The notes beneath the pieces are model-generated. The model worked only from the letters and a program-made list of their open reading frames with translations. It was not told where the DNA came from and did not search any database. Shown piece after piece: positions 1 to 10,316 of a stretch of DNA of 64,000 nucleotides. Numbering within the stretch: position 1 is the first letter of the stretch; every line of letters starts with the position of its first letter. The stretch is from Gentiana macrophylla (taxonomy: Eukaryota > Streptophyta > Magnoliopsida > Gentianales > Gentianaceae): contig CM047815.1 of the NCBI GenBank assembly GCA_026214975.1, forward strand, positions 59,217,852 through 59,281,851. Reading direction: 5' to 3'. A program made the translations under genes and the position numbers.

Positions 1-194
1 TCAATAATATAAATGTTCTCTTAAAAAAATGTTTCAATAGCATAAATAATCAAAACACTTCCATGATCATGAAAATGAAGCAAATCATTTTATTCATATT
101 TGAGTCAAATAGCATTTCAAAACATGAAATCAATATTATTCATGGTCAACGGACAAATACAAGAGACTAATGGTTTTATCACCGAAAACATCTC

Positions 195-490
195 AATCTT
201 GTGAACGAGCAATCGTCTCTAAAAGTGTCTTGAGTTTTGCATCCCACTCAGATTCTTGACGGTGTTTTTAAACATCGTGAAGAACTTGTTTAAAATCATG
301 ACGATCTCACTTGCACCGCTAGTACATGTCCGTTGTGGCCTCTTTCAGCATATCATCCGGAATCCGGGTCCCTTTGTTCCTAAGATATGGTAGCTAGGAC
401 ACTGTCATTTGCTTTTAAAACTTCTCCGCCATGGCCACCCAAAAGTAACTCCATCCGGATAAACATGGGTCACAAGTGTCCAAGAAATTC
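195..490 (-). pseudogene. Degenerate coding remnant of unknown identity
   Basis: Read on the minus strand, one frame gives a protein-like stretch with SGWSYFWVAMAEKF near 425-480, DDMLKEATTDMY near 325-360 and SEWDAKLKTLLETIARSQD at 195-255, interrupted by several stop codons. The composition is that of real decayed coding sequence, but I do not recognise the family. It may belong to a CACTA-encoded protein given its position inside CACTA-1. Confidence 0.3.
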
Positions 491-924
491 AATAGCTGAG
501 ATTACATTACACATTACCACAATGCTAAAATTAACATGAAAATGCATTGTAATTAGCTAGAAATATTACCTTGATCATCTCATTTCGTGCTGATGTCTGG
601 CTCAATGCTAACAACGCTACTTGTGCATCAACTAATTCGGTTTGTTTTCCGTCGAATTCTTACCCAATATAGTATTAAGAAAGAGTTCCTTGATAGGTCC
701 TGCTTTAATCTGAATCACTGTTATGCAGCACCACTTATCTGCATTATCAAGATAGAGCTAAGGGAACAATTATTAAAGTATATAAATGACTATCATGAGG
801 CAAAACTCTCCTTATGCCCATGGTTCCTTGAATCAAATCAAGCAACAGAACTCAACATACTGGTTAACTCATCAAGATACTCTAGAAGATGACAAAACAG
901 ATTGCAAGAACCTTTATGGTGTAT

Positions 925-1140
925 GAAATAATCGCCAAATGAAATCCCTAAACTGAGACCCAATTGCCTCATCTTTATCACGTAACATATCATGGCATTC
1001 ATTCACAAATCTAGCACACTTCACCAATATGCTATCTGGTAAGGACAAGATACATTATTATTAACCATAATTTTTTATTCACTTACCAGCATTAAGAAGT
1101 GAAAATTCATCACACCCCATATGCTGCCCAAAATTCCGTT
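925..1140 (-). pseudogene. Two exon-like pieces of unknown protein
   Basis: Minus-strand reading gives FGQHMGCDEFSLLNAG at 1087-1135, then a GTAAGT...CCAG pair (1036-1086) and CARFVNECHDMLRDKDEAIG continuing to about 925. The splice-like sites join the two pieces in frame, but a 51-nt intron is unusually short for a plant. I do not recognise the family. It could be another gene fragment carried by CACTA-1. Confidence 0.25.
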
Positions 1141-1503
1141 AGATATACTACTTTAATCAAATCAAAAGAAGACGAGCTTGTGAAAACTCAAGCAGCAGCT
1201 ATACACTCTGGAACACCTTAGCTTTTACATATGTGCTTTTGCAAAAAGATTTTCGCTTAAATCTTTTGAACAACGAGGGGAACCTCATCTAACTTTTCCA
1301 ACAATTAAGTATAATAAGCAAGGCTTTTCTTAATTAGTAATAAAATACAGGAATCAGAAAGTGGAACGAGGAAAAAAGGGTGTACCAACAGTTATAAGCG
1401 CTAGCTTTTGAACATTACTGCAAAACTGATGAAGCTTCCACGGTTCTGGGGGCAGTAACTGCAAGTGAACAGATAAAAAAGAATACTGATAATTTAATAA
1501 TTT

Positions 1504-1641
1504 GTTTATCTACTATAGAACCAGCACTTATGCTCACAATAAAAGCACCACCAATGAATGATCACCATTAGTCCCTCAAGAAATGAATTTCCATCAAATC
1601 CAAGCTCCTTGGCTATAGATACAATACTACCATTCATAACT
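1504..1641 (-). pseudogene. Fragment of a plastidic glucose transporter-like exon (MFS sugar porter)
   Basis: The minus strand encodes VMNGSIVSIAKELGFDG followed by NSFLEGLMV and, after a 1-nt shift, FIGGAFIVSISAGSIVDK. This matches, from memory, the first transmembrane-loop region of plant plastidic glucose transporter-like proteins (pGlcT/SGB1 group), which move glucose across the inner plastid envelope. An AG acceptor-like site (TTGGGTGCAG) precedes the coding start at 1641, as expected of an internal exon. Only about 45 codons remain and a frameshift breaks them, so it is a non-functional fragment, probably captured by CACTA-1. I found no flanking exons of the same gene. Confidence 0.6.
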
Positions 1642-2623
1642 CTGCACCCAATCATCAAAAAGACAAGTAATAATAGATATTAGATAAGTTTCTTTGAAAG
1701 GCTAAGGGACAACCGAAAACTTTCAGTTCCAATAAAAAAAACCAAGAAGAGAAACTAAGAGCAACAACACAATCAAGCAACCTGTATTCCACCAAATGAT
1801 GTTGAATCGCATTCTTGGTAAGGGAATTCACCATCAATAATTTGGGGCTGTTAGCTTATTGGTTATGGATGAACAACAGAGAATTATACAAAATCACCGG
1901 AGCGCCACCACACCCCGAACGGAACAGAGACGCCAGGGAGAAAGGCTGTCAAATCCAAATAAGCACAAGTATATTGTAGATCATGCCGGAGAACCTCCCC
2001 AACCACCAATATTCCGGGAGCAACAGATCTATGGAGATGAAGCACAGCCTTACGGCTATGAGCAATTGAGATCAAACCGAGGCAAGCACCTTTCTTCAAA
2101 CCACCAAGCACCGAAATAGATCGAACGGATGAGCAATAGAGGCCTTCAAATCTTGAAGATCGAACTGCTCACCGGAAAATCCATGGCGCATCGGCGGCAC
2201 AAAGAAAGACCGAAAGAAGGAAACGGGAGACAAAGAAAAGAGCTATGGACCGGCCTCCGGCACCGAAAGATCAGGGAGATTAGGCGGAGGAATTTTCAGA
2301 GAAGTTTGAAGAGAGAGAAGTTTCTTTTTTTTTTTACTAATATTTGATGGTGGAGGAGGTGGGTTATGTTGGAGATTGGTGAAAATTGGTGAAGGCGGGA
2401 CATTTACCGCTTATTTTTCAGTGAGCAAAAAAATCAAAATAAAATATGGAAGTAGCTGATGGGTCGTTTACAAACGCCTTTACCGGAAGTATGAATAAAA
2501 ATAAAAATAAAAATTATAACTTGTACTGTAGCTAAATGCACTAATAGATTGAAACGCCCCTTCAGCAACATAATGGGTCATTTTTAACAAAATGCCCTAA
2601 AATTAATGTCCTAATATCCATAT

Positions 2624-2830
2624 ATGGTAGTAGTGGTGGTGGTCAAATCGCAATCGTACGGTGAAAGGAACGCGCAATCGTACGGTGAAAGGAATGCGCA
2701 ATCGCCGGTGTTAGTGGCAGAAGATCGGGTGCCGGAAAGATCGGACGGAGTAGGGTTTTGTGAAAGGGCGCTTCGTGAAATGAATTTTGAGAAGAAAAGA
2801 TATGAAAAGTTAAAAGAAACACAGAAGTAG
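2624..2830 (+). other. Short open frame with a 21-bp direct repeat
   Basis: A 68-codon frame contains a near-exact tandem duplication of 21 bp (2649-2690, encoding QSYGERNA twice) after a GTGGTGGTG run. There is no recognisable domain. It is most likely non-coding sequence within CACTA-1, recorded only for the duplication. Confidence 0.2.
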
Positions 2831-2850
2831 AGATTTTTTAATAAGAAATG

Positions 2851-3007
2851 TTTACGACGGGATTCAATAGCACGTAGTAAATTTTAAGTATCTCATTCTT
2901 ACGACATGCTTTTATGGATATATACGACGCGCATATGAAGAATGACATAAAATCTAAGATTTACTACGCGCATTTATTGCACGTCGTAAACTGTACGTCG
3001 TAATTTT
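2851..3007 (-). repeat. CACTA-1 subterminal repeat zone
   Basis: Several copies in both orientations of short motifs around TACGACG, ACGTCGTAA and TACTACGCGC lie within 160 bp of the terminus. Subterminal arrays of about 10-bp motifs are the usual transposase-binding region of CACTA elements; binding here is inferred from position only. Confidence 0.6.
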
Positions 3008-3024
3008 CCAGTTTTCTTGTAGTG
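3008..3024 (-). repeat. CACTA-1 terminal inverted repeat
   Basis: Read on the minus strand this is CACTACAAGAAAACTGG, the widely shared terminal sequence of plant En/Spm-like elements. It marks the element boundary at 3024; the flank continues as tandem repeat DNA. The partner inverted repeat is outside the window. Confidence 0.8.
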
Positions 3025-3026
3025 AT

Positions 3027-3345
3027 TAACTCATGAATAACTAACGAACTTTGAGTATCGAATCATTAACTCGCTATCAGGTTTCATACCATGAACTCAC
3101 TAACGAACATCGGGTTTCATACCATGAACTCACTAACGAACCTCGGGTTTCAACTCATTAACGAACCTTAGGCTTCGAATCATTAACTCACTAATGAACA
3201 TTGGGTTTCACATCATGAACTCACTAACGAACCTCGGGTTTCAACCGACTAAATAACGAACCCCGGGATTGAAATTACTACTCAATAATGAACCTCGAGT
3301 TTGAATCACAACTCTATAGTGAACCTTGGGATTGAACTTCGGTTA
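3027..3345. repeat. Tandem repeat, unit about 30-40 bp
   Basis: About nine imperfect copies of a unit built from ACTCACTAACGAACC, TCGGGTTTCA and a short variable link (such as ACCATGA) run from just outside the CACTA-1 terminus to about 3345. Unit length varies and later copies diverge. No coding potential. It is a minisatellite, possibly part of the older CACTA-2 body. Confidence 0.7.
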
Positions 3346-3363
3346 GCTAAAGACCCACAATGG

Positions 3364-3485
3364 GCTTGTACTGATCTGGCCCGCATGACCATTTTGACCC
3401 TCTTTTGGCCCAAAACGTCTACGAGTTTGTACTGATTTGGCCTTCTTGACCATTTTGACCCGAATTCGGCCCAAAACGTCCAATG
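3364..3485. repeat. Tandem duplication of about 61 bp
   Basis: Two adjacent copies share TTGTACTGAT, TGACCATTTTGACCC and GGCCCAAAACGTC at matching offsets, with a few substitutions. The 3486-3744 stretch after it is AT-rich and I see no gene in it; a GGCTCGAACCC at about 3617 resembles a tRNA B-box but has no supporting context. Confidence 0.65.
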
Positions 3486-3744
3486 TTGATAATCTTTGGG
3501 TTATACCCATGTCAATTTTTGTACATTATATGTTTTTGAAATACAAAAATAAGTTCACTATATATTTATATAATATACGAAGAAGTATAACACTCACACA
3601 CATTTACACTTAGTAGGGCTCGAACCCAGTACTAAGAGGTGGTCCTTGGCCTTAACATTGACCACTAAATCAAGGCCTTATTGGCCTTTATAATTGATTT
3701 GTTAAAAGTAAACATATATGGGCAAATTTATCCGTCAGTGATGA

Positions 3745-4585
3745 ATTAGCAAGGAATTTTTTGTAACCAAGCTAGTTTGTCGCATACTTGTCACAGATAA
3801 TGGCGCATAAATTTGGTGCGATTGTTTGCGACAAAATAGTTACTGGTCTTTTGTCATGTATATATTTTGTCACAATACCGTCGCACTTTTTTATAAAAAT
3901 AATATTTTTATGTTTTTTCACTAATTTGTAGCAATGATGTCGCGAGTTAGTGACGAACCATTTTAATCACAAATTTTCATCACAAATCCGGGAAATTTTT
4001 ATCATTATATTGTCAAAAATATGTGACAATTTTGCGATGTGGACGAGATATGTCGGTTAAGCGTCGAGTAGTAACGAAGACTTTTATGACTAAGCCGTTT
4101 GTCACATAATTCTCACAAATTATGACGCCCGAATTTGGCGAGAAGATTTGTGACAAAACAGTCACATACATTTTGCCACGTACATATTTTGTCACAATGT
4201 TGTCTCAATTTATTGCAAAAAAAAAAAAAAAAAATTACGCGGTTTGTTGCTAATTCAGTAGCAATTTTGTGGAAAATATGTGACAATTTTGCGATGTGAG
4301 ACCAGATATGTCGGTTAAGCGGCAGATTAGCAACGAAGACTTTTATGACCAAGCCGCTTTGTCACGAAATTCTCACAAATTATGGCGCCCGAATTTGGCG
4401 CAAAGATTTGAGACAAAATAGTCACATACATTTTTCCATGTACATATTTTGTCACCATTTTGTCCCTATTTATTGCAAAAAAAAAATATGTTGTTTGTCG
4501 CTAATTCGTCGCAATATTGTCGGAAATTTGTGACGATCAGTTTTCGTCACAAAAATTCGTCACAAATCCGGGAAATTCTAGTAGT
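3745..4585 (-). mobile_element. CACTA-2 terminus with long subterminal repeats
   Basis: Minus-strand reading from 4585 gives ACTACTAGAATTTCCCGG, a CACTA-type terminus whose first C is lost or changed. Behind it are direct repeats: two clear copies about 257 bp apart (from 4021 and 4278) and a more diverged third to the left, all rich in GTGACAAA/TTTGTCAC words and each carrying an A-tract. The right edge abuts gypsy gag sequence with no gap, so the element inserted in that gag gene. The left end is not visible and the gag gene does not resume on the left, so the locus is rearranged or CACTA-2 extends under the tandem repeats and CACTA-1. Confidence 0.6.
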
Positions 4586-5843
4586 CATCGGCTTAGGTGT
4601 CCGAGCAGTGTTCTTTTTGATCATAATCGCCAATACCTCCCCCCGAGACCGGTTGAGGGGTATAAAATCTTGATCTTTCAGATTCCCTTTCTTTCCAAGC
4701 CGATCCGATACCGGAGCTGTCAGTCGATCAAAAACGTTGGACTTGCTTTCTTCATTCCGACCCCTAGGCTGACCCTTGGTCCGCTTCGAGTCGTTCCTCG
4801 AGTTGAGGCCAAACGAAATGGTGTGCGACGCGCCTTCGCCTCTTCACCTTAGCGAAACCATGGACTATGTTCACATTCATCCATATCGTTAGGCATCTTC
4901 TTGGATAACTTATCATACAACTTCATATTTCTCAAGCCTCCCACAAAAGCATTAACTTGCAGTGCATCACTGGCATTATGCACCTTCATGGCCTCAAGAT
5001 TAAAGCGTCTCATGAAGTCAATAGTCGACTCCTTTCTCTTGCTTGATATTCATGAGGTGTGTAGCACTAAGGTAGAACTTCTTATTCCCAATGAAGGCGT
5101 CTCTCAAATTTCTGTCCCAACTATAAAAAACTCGAGATCGACCCGGGACGTAGCTTGTGAAACCACTCTCGAGCTCGACCCGTGAGCAACGTGTCGAAAG
5201 CACGACACTTCATGGCGTTGTTGGCGTTTCTCAACCTCATCAAAGATATTTATCGATATAGATGGTCCTCTGGGTCCGTAGTACCGTCATAAGGTTCCAT
5301 CTTGGGTGGTTTGAAAGACTCAGGCATCGTGTATATCTCTATCTCAGGACTAAATGGTGATTCGAGCCACTCTGTGACATGTTCCTTTCCAACGATGCGA
5401 TTGAACTCGTTTCGAATGCTCTCCTCGACTTGCCGCTGATGCTTTTCTTCTTCAGGACGTTTGTGGGCGTTCGTCATGCTGATTTCAATTGCGCCTTCCT
5501 CACATTCTTCTTGAGGTTCGACTGGCCTCTTCCCCCTAGCATTGTCAATTTCTTTACGACCCTGTGGGTCTAACAGGTGTTCTTCGGGGGGATTACAGAT
5601 TCCCTTGCCTATGAACTCCGAAGCCACTACCCTCTTCAGGGCGTCTTCATCTAAAGACGCTAAGTGATCTGCCATATCTTGCGGTGGGGGGAAGTTGAGG
5701 CCTGGTGGATCTGCAGAATCGCGGTCTAGATCCAGTGGGACTTTTGAATGCAGGATGGAACCCTGCTTTGGATCTATATCCGTGTGCTCTTCGATCTGTG
5801 CGTTCTTACTACTCGTCGGTTTCTTCCTTGCTGGTGGCGCCAT
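4586..5843 (-). pseudogene. gag: Tat-type gypsy gag (broken)
   Basis: Starts with MAPPARKKPTSSKN at 5843, 53 bp after the LTR, and stays open to about 5250 (197 codons). Beyond that the Retrotrans_gag core is recognisable only across frameshifts: SATHLMNIKQEKG near 5025-5070 and MKLYDKLSKKMPNDMDEC near 4870-4925. It aligns along its length with the gag at 51476-53156. Gag would form the capsid of the retrotransposon particle; this copy cannot, being frameshifted and cut by CACTA-2 at 4586. Confidence 0.85.
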
Positions 5844-5877
5844 TGCGATTTCTTCACCAACTCACCGGTAGAGTGGC

Positions 5878-5894
5878 CCTCCTTCTAGCGCCAA
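5878..5894 (-). promoter_or_regulatory. Primer-binding-type site of gypsy element
   Basis: TTGGCGCTAGAAGGAGGG directly follows the LTR on the minus strand, the same sequence as after the LTRs at 51425 and 63851. The position is that of a tRNA primer-binding site; I do not assign the tRNA. Confidence 0.6.
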
Positions 5895-5895
5895 A

Positions 5896-6418
5896 TGATG
5901 CTGCTGGATAATGCACCACCAATGAAATGGAGTCACGTGTAATCTAAGGGTGTGCTGTAAGAGATCGAATGGCTGTTGCTTGTTGGAAAGGTAATGTTTT
6001 TGGGTGTTTAATGGCTGAGTCCAAGAATGTATCTTGGATTGCCTACGTATCCTGTTATAATGTCCAGGAATCAAGCCTTACGTAGTTCCTGGAATGATGT
6101 ATTTATAGGCACTTGTCGTTCTTCTGCCCTAAACTAGGGGCGGTTTGGTATATTGACATAAATACCCCTAAATGGGCCTTGCCCTCTTGCCCAAGTAACC
6201 TATTGGATGTGGGCCCAAGAGCCTAGTCTGGAGTCTAAGGTATCGAGTCGATGGACACCGACGTGGGTGTTCGAGTTCGGACACTTGTGGAATTTCCTCT
6301 GAGTCTCGGCCTTCACTGGTGCGTCTCGTATCAATCCGAGGTGGATCACAGACTTTTCCACCTGCCAGCTGGACCTATCGGATAATTCCACGTGGAGGAG
6401 TGAATCCCGGTATCATCA
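5896..6418 (-). repeat. 5' LTR of minus-strand Tat-type gypsy element
   Basis: Starts TGATGATACCGGGATT at 6418 and ends GCAGCATCA at 5896, about 523 bp, with the short terminal inverted repeat TGATGAT. It shares blocks with the LTRs at 50897, 61827, 62575 and 63323, including CCACGTGGAATTATC and CCAAGATACATTCTTGGA. A TATA-like TATAAATAC lies near 6095-6105. Confidence 0.85.
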
Positions 6419-6955
6419 TTCAAGTCGGAACTCAGATCAGCGGTGGCAGTTGTCTCAAGCCGGCCAAAATCAGCCATGGAAGTTGCCATCAATGGACGAG
6501 CTGAGTTGTTCTTGTGGTTTGTTTTCTCTGGAAAACAAGAAAATGGTTTAAAGGGGATCGGATTAATGCTGGGTTTGTAAAACAGGGGTAATTTAGGAAA
6601 GATAGGAATAATATGTCCTTATAAACAAATATCTTTTTTTGGTGTCCTAAGTGCCTAATTAAGTCTCCAAATCAGTCCTTATAAACAAATATCCAAAATA
6701 ATATATGCACTTCTCATATTGTGTAGTGTATATTCATTATCCAAAGTGTGCATATTCAGTGTCATCACTGTCTATTTATATATCAAATCAATAGGATCAA
6801 AGACATTCATAGTGGACTCCTATGTACTAAAAAACCACCAAGCATATTGTTATAAATAAATGATGACAAGGATAAAGCCAACTTTAACCTACCTTGAAAG
6901 CTACATTGTAACGTTATAATAAAAGATGACTTTTAAATCATTTGGATTTATAATA
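6419..6955. other. Unassigned sequence between gypsy fragment and MITE
   Basis: About 540 bp with no coding frame or terminal repeats that I recognise. A 19-bp word (GTCCTTATAAACAAATATC) occurs twice, about 57 bp apart, near 6617 and 6675. It may be older host or transposon sequence into which the flanking elements inserted. Confidence 0.4.
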
Positions 6956-9015
6956 CTCCATCCATCCCACTTATTTGTCCACGTTTTTTTTTGGTTTGTC
7001 TCAAAATAATTGTCCACTTTGTGCATTAATTGTCAAATTTCTTCAAATGTCGTATCTTTACACTATTTACAATAAAAGGTGTGTAGCATTCAATGCTCCA
7101 ACTGTTGGATGTAATATCGCCGGACGGTCTAGATCCGACCGATTACGCAGCGGAATAAACAAGAGGATCACGATCATATAAAATTAAACTACATAATTTA
7201 AGATCTACCTACAAGAAGGTGAGATCTACTTACCAATCAAAAGTAAGATCCAAAAGATTGATGAATTCGATCTAATTTGATATACCACGATCTTCCGATG
7301 TGTATCTCCAAGCAACAACCGGTGGATGTTGATCCTTGAAGCTTGATCTCCTTGATATGCTACCCGGAAAATCCCGAAGATTTTCCTAACTCGAACCCAA
7401 AGCATTGGCCGAATTCCTTAGCTTATTTTGTGTGTATGTATGCGTATTATGTGTGTTAGAAAAGACTTAGGAGAACTCTCTTTATATAGGAGATAAATCA
7501 TTGTCCTCCAAAGATTTAATAATTAACTAAATAATTAACCATAATAATCCTTTATTAAATATAAGATAAATCTAATATATTCTAAAACTAATTTAGATAT
7601 ATAATAGATAATATCCAATATCTCCCGATTAATTATTTAATAAATAAACAATTAATCACTTGACATGTAATTATCCAAGAAAACCAATTTCTCTCTAATT
7701 ACAACATGTACAAAAACACGCCTATCAACCCTAAAATTAGGGTTTCACACGCAACACTCAATTATGGGCCGACCACGAAAAATATATTTTCCATGCATTT
7801 AATTATTTAGCCCACTAAATAATTATTCGCACATCAATTAAATAGTCCAACTACTTAAATTATTATTTGAGGCCCAACGTCAAGAAACATATGCATGTTA
7901 GGAGCCACATCGGGGACCATGGACCTATAACCAGTAGCTACAATAAATTAAATAAAATTATTCATCGAATGTAACAATTCTTATTCAATCTATTAATTCC
8001 GGATTACGCCACCATAAACCCGAAACTCTGTCGATTATATATATATATACTTACACTCTAATCACTGAGTCGATAAGCGTCCATTGATATAATCATTACA
8101 TACGGATAAATCCTCCATAGACTGTTCGTTTTTTGATTCGGGATATTTCCGTAAACCCTTCTCAAAACATCTATCCTTATTTATCATTAACCCCCTAGTG
8201 ATCAATCAGTTCATAACTAATATAATATGAATTGGGCCCATCGATCGGTTTCTAGGATTAACAAATATGGGAACTGTCTGTCTACTTCCTGTAGGAAGGA
8301 ATGGATTCCATATCTGTGAAGTCACAGACTACTCACTCATTCCAAAATAGAGCCAACGAGAAGTGTTCAGATCACATGTATCCAAGTGATCCTTAACTAA
8401 CACATCAAACCCTACTTTGAACCAAGCAGTAGACTGTGATCACATCAAGATTGAGATTAATCCATAAATGATCATCTTGTGATTCGATAAGATTTCTCGA
8501 TACGGAATTATATCGAGAATTCAAATCAAATCGGTCCAGTCCTAAATGATAGACATCATATATAAATGCCCCACTAGGTACCCTATACCGACGGTCCAGA
8601 TAAGACGGTCACACCGTTAAGTGTTCTGGGCGCATTATTGGTATATTAATCATGAGACCCATACTCTGATTAATTCACCACGGACTAACTAGTTTTAAGC
8701 ATAGCATCACTAACTCAATCCTCGTGTGTATGCCATACACTGAGTTATGTGATTACATACCGATATACTTAGGGTTTTCAGCAATGTATAATATAAGCAT
8801 AAATGCAAATAATAAAATGAATATATAATTATGTCATTTATTTCAATAAAACAATTACAAAATTGTCTTTTGGGCACTACGCCTAACACCAACAACTATT
8901 TAAAGGGCATAAATGTAAAAATATTAGATCTTCTAATGAGATTCAAAGCATCAACTACAGTTTTCTTAATCTGTGTTAAAAAGCAAACAGGACAAATAAA
9001 ACGGGATGGAGGGAG
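6956..9015. mobile_element. Stowaway/mariner-like MITE split by a solo LTR
   Basis: Left end CTCCATCCATCCCAC and right end (reverse complement) CTCCCTCCATCCCG are near-identical inverted termini of the plant Stowaway type, each flanked by TA (6954-6955 and 9016-9017). TTTGTCC words are shared just inside both ends. Removing the LTR and its 5-bp duplication leaves about 269 bp, the usual MITE size. It is non-coding and would rely on a mariner-like transposase in trans. Confidence 0.8.
7103..8888 (-). mobile_element. Copia-type solo LTR
   Basis: A 1786-bp unit beginning TGTTGGATG and ending CCTAACA, flanked by the perfect 5-bp duplication CCAAC (7098-7102 and 8889-8893). There is no internal coding region, so it is a solo LTR left by LTR-LTR recombination. 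Minus orientation is inferred because ACGCAGCGGAAT lies near its left end exactly as in the minus-oriented LTRs at 19556, 27176 and 34840, and the minus-strand start TGTTAGGCGTAGTGCCC resembles copia LTR starts. A minus-strand TATATAAAG lies near 7470-7480. Confidence 0.85.
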
Positions 9016-9017
9016 TA

Positions 9018-9256
9018 ATATTTTAGGGATGGTCCACTATTTATCACTTTGTATCATACACTCATAAAGTAACTTCCACGACATGAGACTCGGTTTTGCA
9101 TTGTAGTCAACTTTGATCTTATAATGTAACGCCTTAATACAAAGCCACAGCGACATGGTTACAACTGACAGTTGCCTCGATTTTCGTTCCACGTTGTCAA
9201 GTATTCAGTACTATAAAAAATGCAACGGGACTAAGTTCATAACTCTTAAATATGCG
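9018..9256. other. Unassigned flank of MITE and Copia-1
   Basis: About 240 bp without recognisable coding sequence or repeat termini. It probably represents the older sequence that received the MITE, or unrecognised decayed copia sequence downstream of the integrase start in Copia-1. Confidence 0.35.
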
Positions 9257-9286
9257 CACATAAGACTTACCAAGAAGAATCATTAC

Positions 9287-9779
9287 TCAACTAAGGCCAA
9301 ATAAGTCAATATGCAACAATTCAAGGATGCGAGTGCATGAAACTTCGTGGTTTGATTTGAATGAGGTTCTAGTTTGCATGCCATTTATACATGGCTCACA
9401 AGTGTCAAACTCATTCAAATCAAGTGATAAACCACGTATGATATTCTGTTTGCAAAGTTTCTCAATGGTGGTAATACCAATATGACCTAAGCGACGGTGC
9501 CAAAGATTTGTGTTGTCATGTTTGGACATGAGACACGTTATCGGGCGGTCAATGAGGTTGACTAGTTCGATCGTGTAAAGATTATGCTCACGATAACCAG
9601 TTAAGTCAACTTTCCCTGATTTGTCTAATATCGTGCAACTATCTTCATCGAACACAATTCTAAGGCTAGAGTCGCTAAACTGTGATATGCTCAAAAGGTT
9701 TTACGCTAAATGCTTAACCAAGGATCTTGCCTTTTGAGTTGTCCCTGAATGGTACTGAACCTCTATTGAATGTTGCTTT
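9287..9779 (-). pseudogene. pol: Copia-1 pol fragment (GAG-pre-integrase to start of integrase)
   Basis: Minus strand, open from 9694 to 9287: NLLSISQFSD-type lead, then LWHRRLGHIG (GAG-pre-integrase motif), CEPCINGMQTRTSF (zinc-binding C-x2-C part) and ELLHIDLFGL, where the integrase core would begin. The reading is lost at about 9287 and no DDE core follows. Upstream (9700-9779) an in-frame stop and a probable small deletion separate it from the protease part, which lies beyond the inserted Copia-2 at 14832. This is the 3' remainder of the element whose gag is at 15805-16935. Confidence 0.8.
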
Positions 9780-9784
9780 GAAAT

Positions 9785-10060
9785 TGTTACAGTATAGAAG
9801 CTGAAGGGATGCTGAGTGCAGTCAGCTGATACACTATGCTGATGGTATGAAGACACAACAGCATGCTAACAGTATGAAGTCACAACAACCTGCTGAGTAG
9901 TATAGTGTAATGTAGAAAGCGGTTATTCAGTTATAGTCTGTTGTAACCGCTTGTAACTTACTTCTGACTGATCCATGAGGTGTATGAAGCTATAAATACG
10001 CCATGATCAGCTGCATTGTAAAGTAACTTGTAACTTTCAGTTATTCTATAAACTACATCA
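9785..10060 (+). repeat. Copia-2 5' LTR
   Basis: 276 bp from TGTTACAG to CTACATCA. It has a tandem duplication of about 27 bp containing TATGAAG-CACAACA (about 9842-9893) and a TATA box TATAAATAC at 9991-9999. The 3' LTR carries about 37 extra bp near its end. Confidence 0.9.
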
Positions 10061-10072
10061 TGGTATCGGAGC
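10061..10072 (+). promoter_or_regulatory. Copia-2 primer-binding site
   Basis: TGGTATCGGAGC immediately after the 5' LTR. It differs by one base from the TGGTATCAGAGC complementary to plant initiator methionine tRNA, the usual primer of copia reverse transcription. Confidence 0.85.
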
Positions 10073-10316
10073 ATAAAATTTGAGAATTTATGAATGTTTT
10101 CCTGCGTTTTTTCTCTAAGTTTTTTGAAGAATCTTGAGAGTATTCTTCATCTTTTCTGCGTTTTCCAGTTTCTTGAGAGTAAACTGTGAGCATTTCCTTC
10201 CTTTTAGATCATTTCTTGACCGTTTTCCTTGATATATCATTGTTTTGATAAGATTCTGGAGTTCTTGATAGCCATGGCAGCTACGAAACAAGAGATAAGT
10301 CCCTCTAGTCCATTCT

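Larger units (their letters stand above)
1..3024 (-). mobile_element. CACTA (En/Spm-type) transposon, partial (CACTA-1)
   Basis: The right boundary is a canonical plant CACTA terminus on the minus strand (CACTACAAGAAAACTGG, 3008-3024), followed by 'att', a possible 3-bp target duplication. Internal to it are short TACGACG-type subterminal motifs (2851-3007). The other end lies left of the window, so the element is at least 3 kb and no target duplication can be confirmed. The body holds only degenerate coding pieces, including a plastid sugar-transporter-like exon (1504-1641) that is not a transposon gene and may be captured. I recognise no transposase domain in the visible part. Confidence 0.7.
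4586..6418 (-). mobile_element. Ty3/gypsy Tat-type element, 5' fragment (minus strand)
   Basis: Contains a 5' LTR (5896-6418), a primer-binding-type sequence and most of gag, all closely related to the plus-strand element at 50897-62355. It is cut at 4586 by CACTA-2; no pol or 3' LTR is present. It is therefore a truncated, non-autonomous remnant. Confidence 0.85.

Noticed and set aside
587..892. 101-codon plus-strand open frame
   Set aside because: No protein-family character; the minus strand of this stretch looks more like decayed coding sequence of CACTA-1.
1859..2119. Overlapping open frames on both strands
   Set aside because: Neither has a recognisable domain or gene context; could be leader sequence of a captured gene, but I cannot support it.
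3027..3345. CRISPR-like array
   Set aside because: Units are contiguous and diverged without unique spacers, in a plant nuclear sequence.
3605..3660. GGCTCGAACCC B-box-like sequence, possible tRNA or SINE
   Set aside because: No cloverleaf, A-box at the right distance, or SINE tail can be seen.
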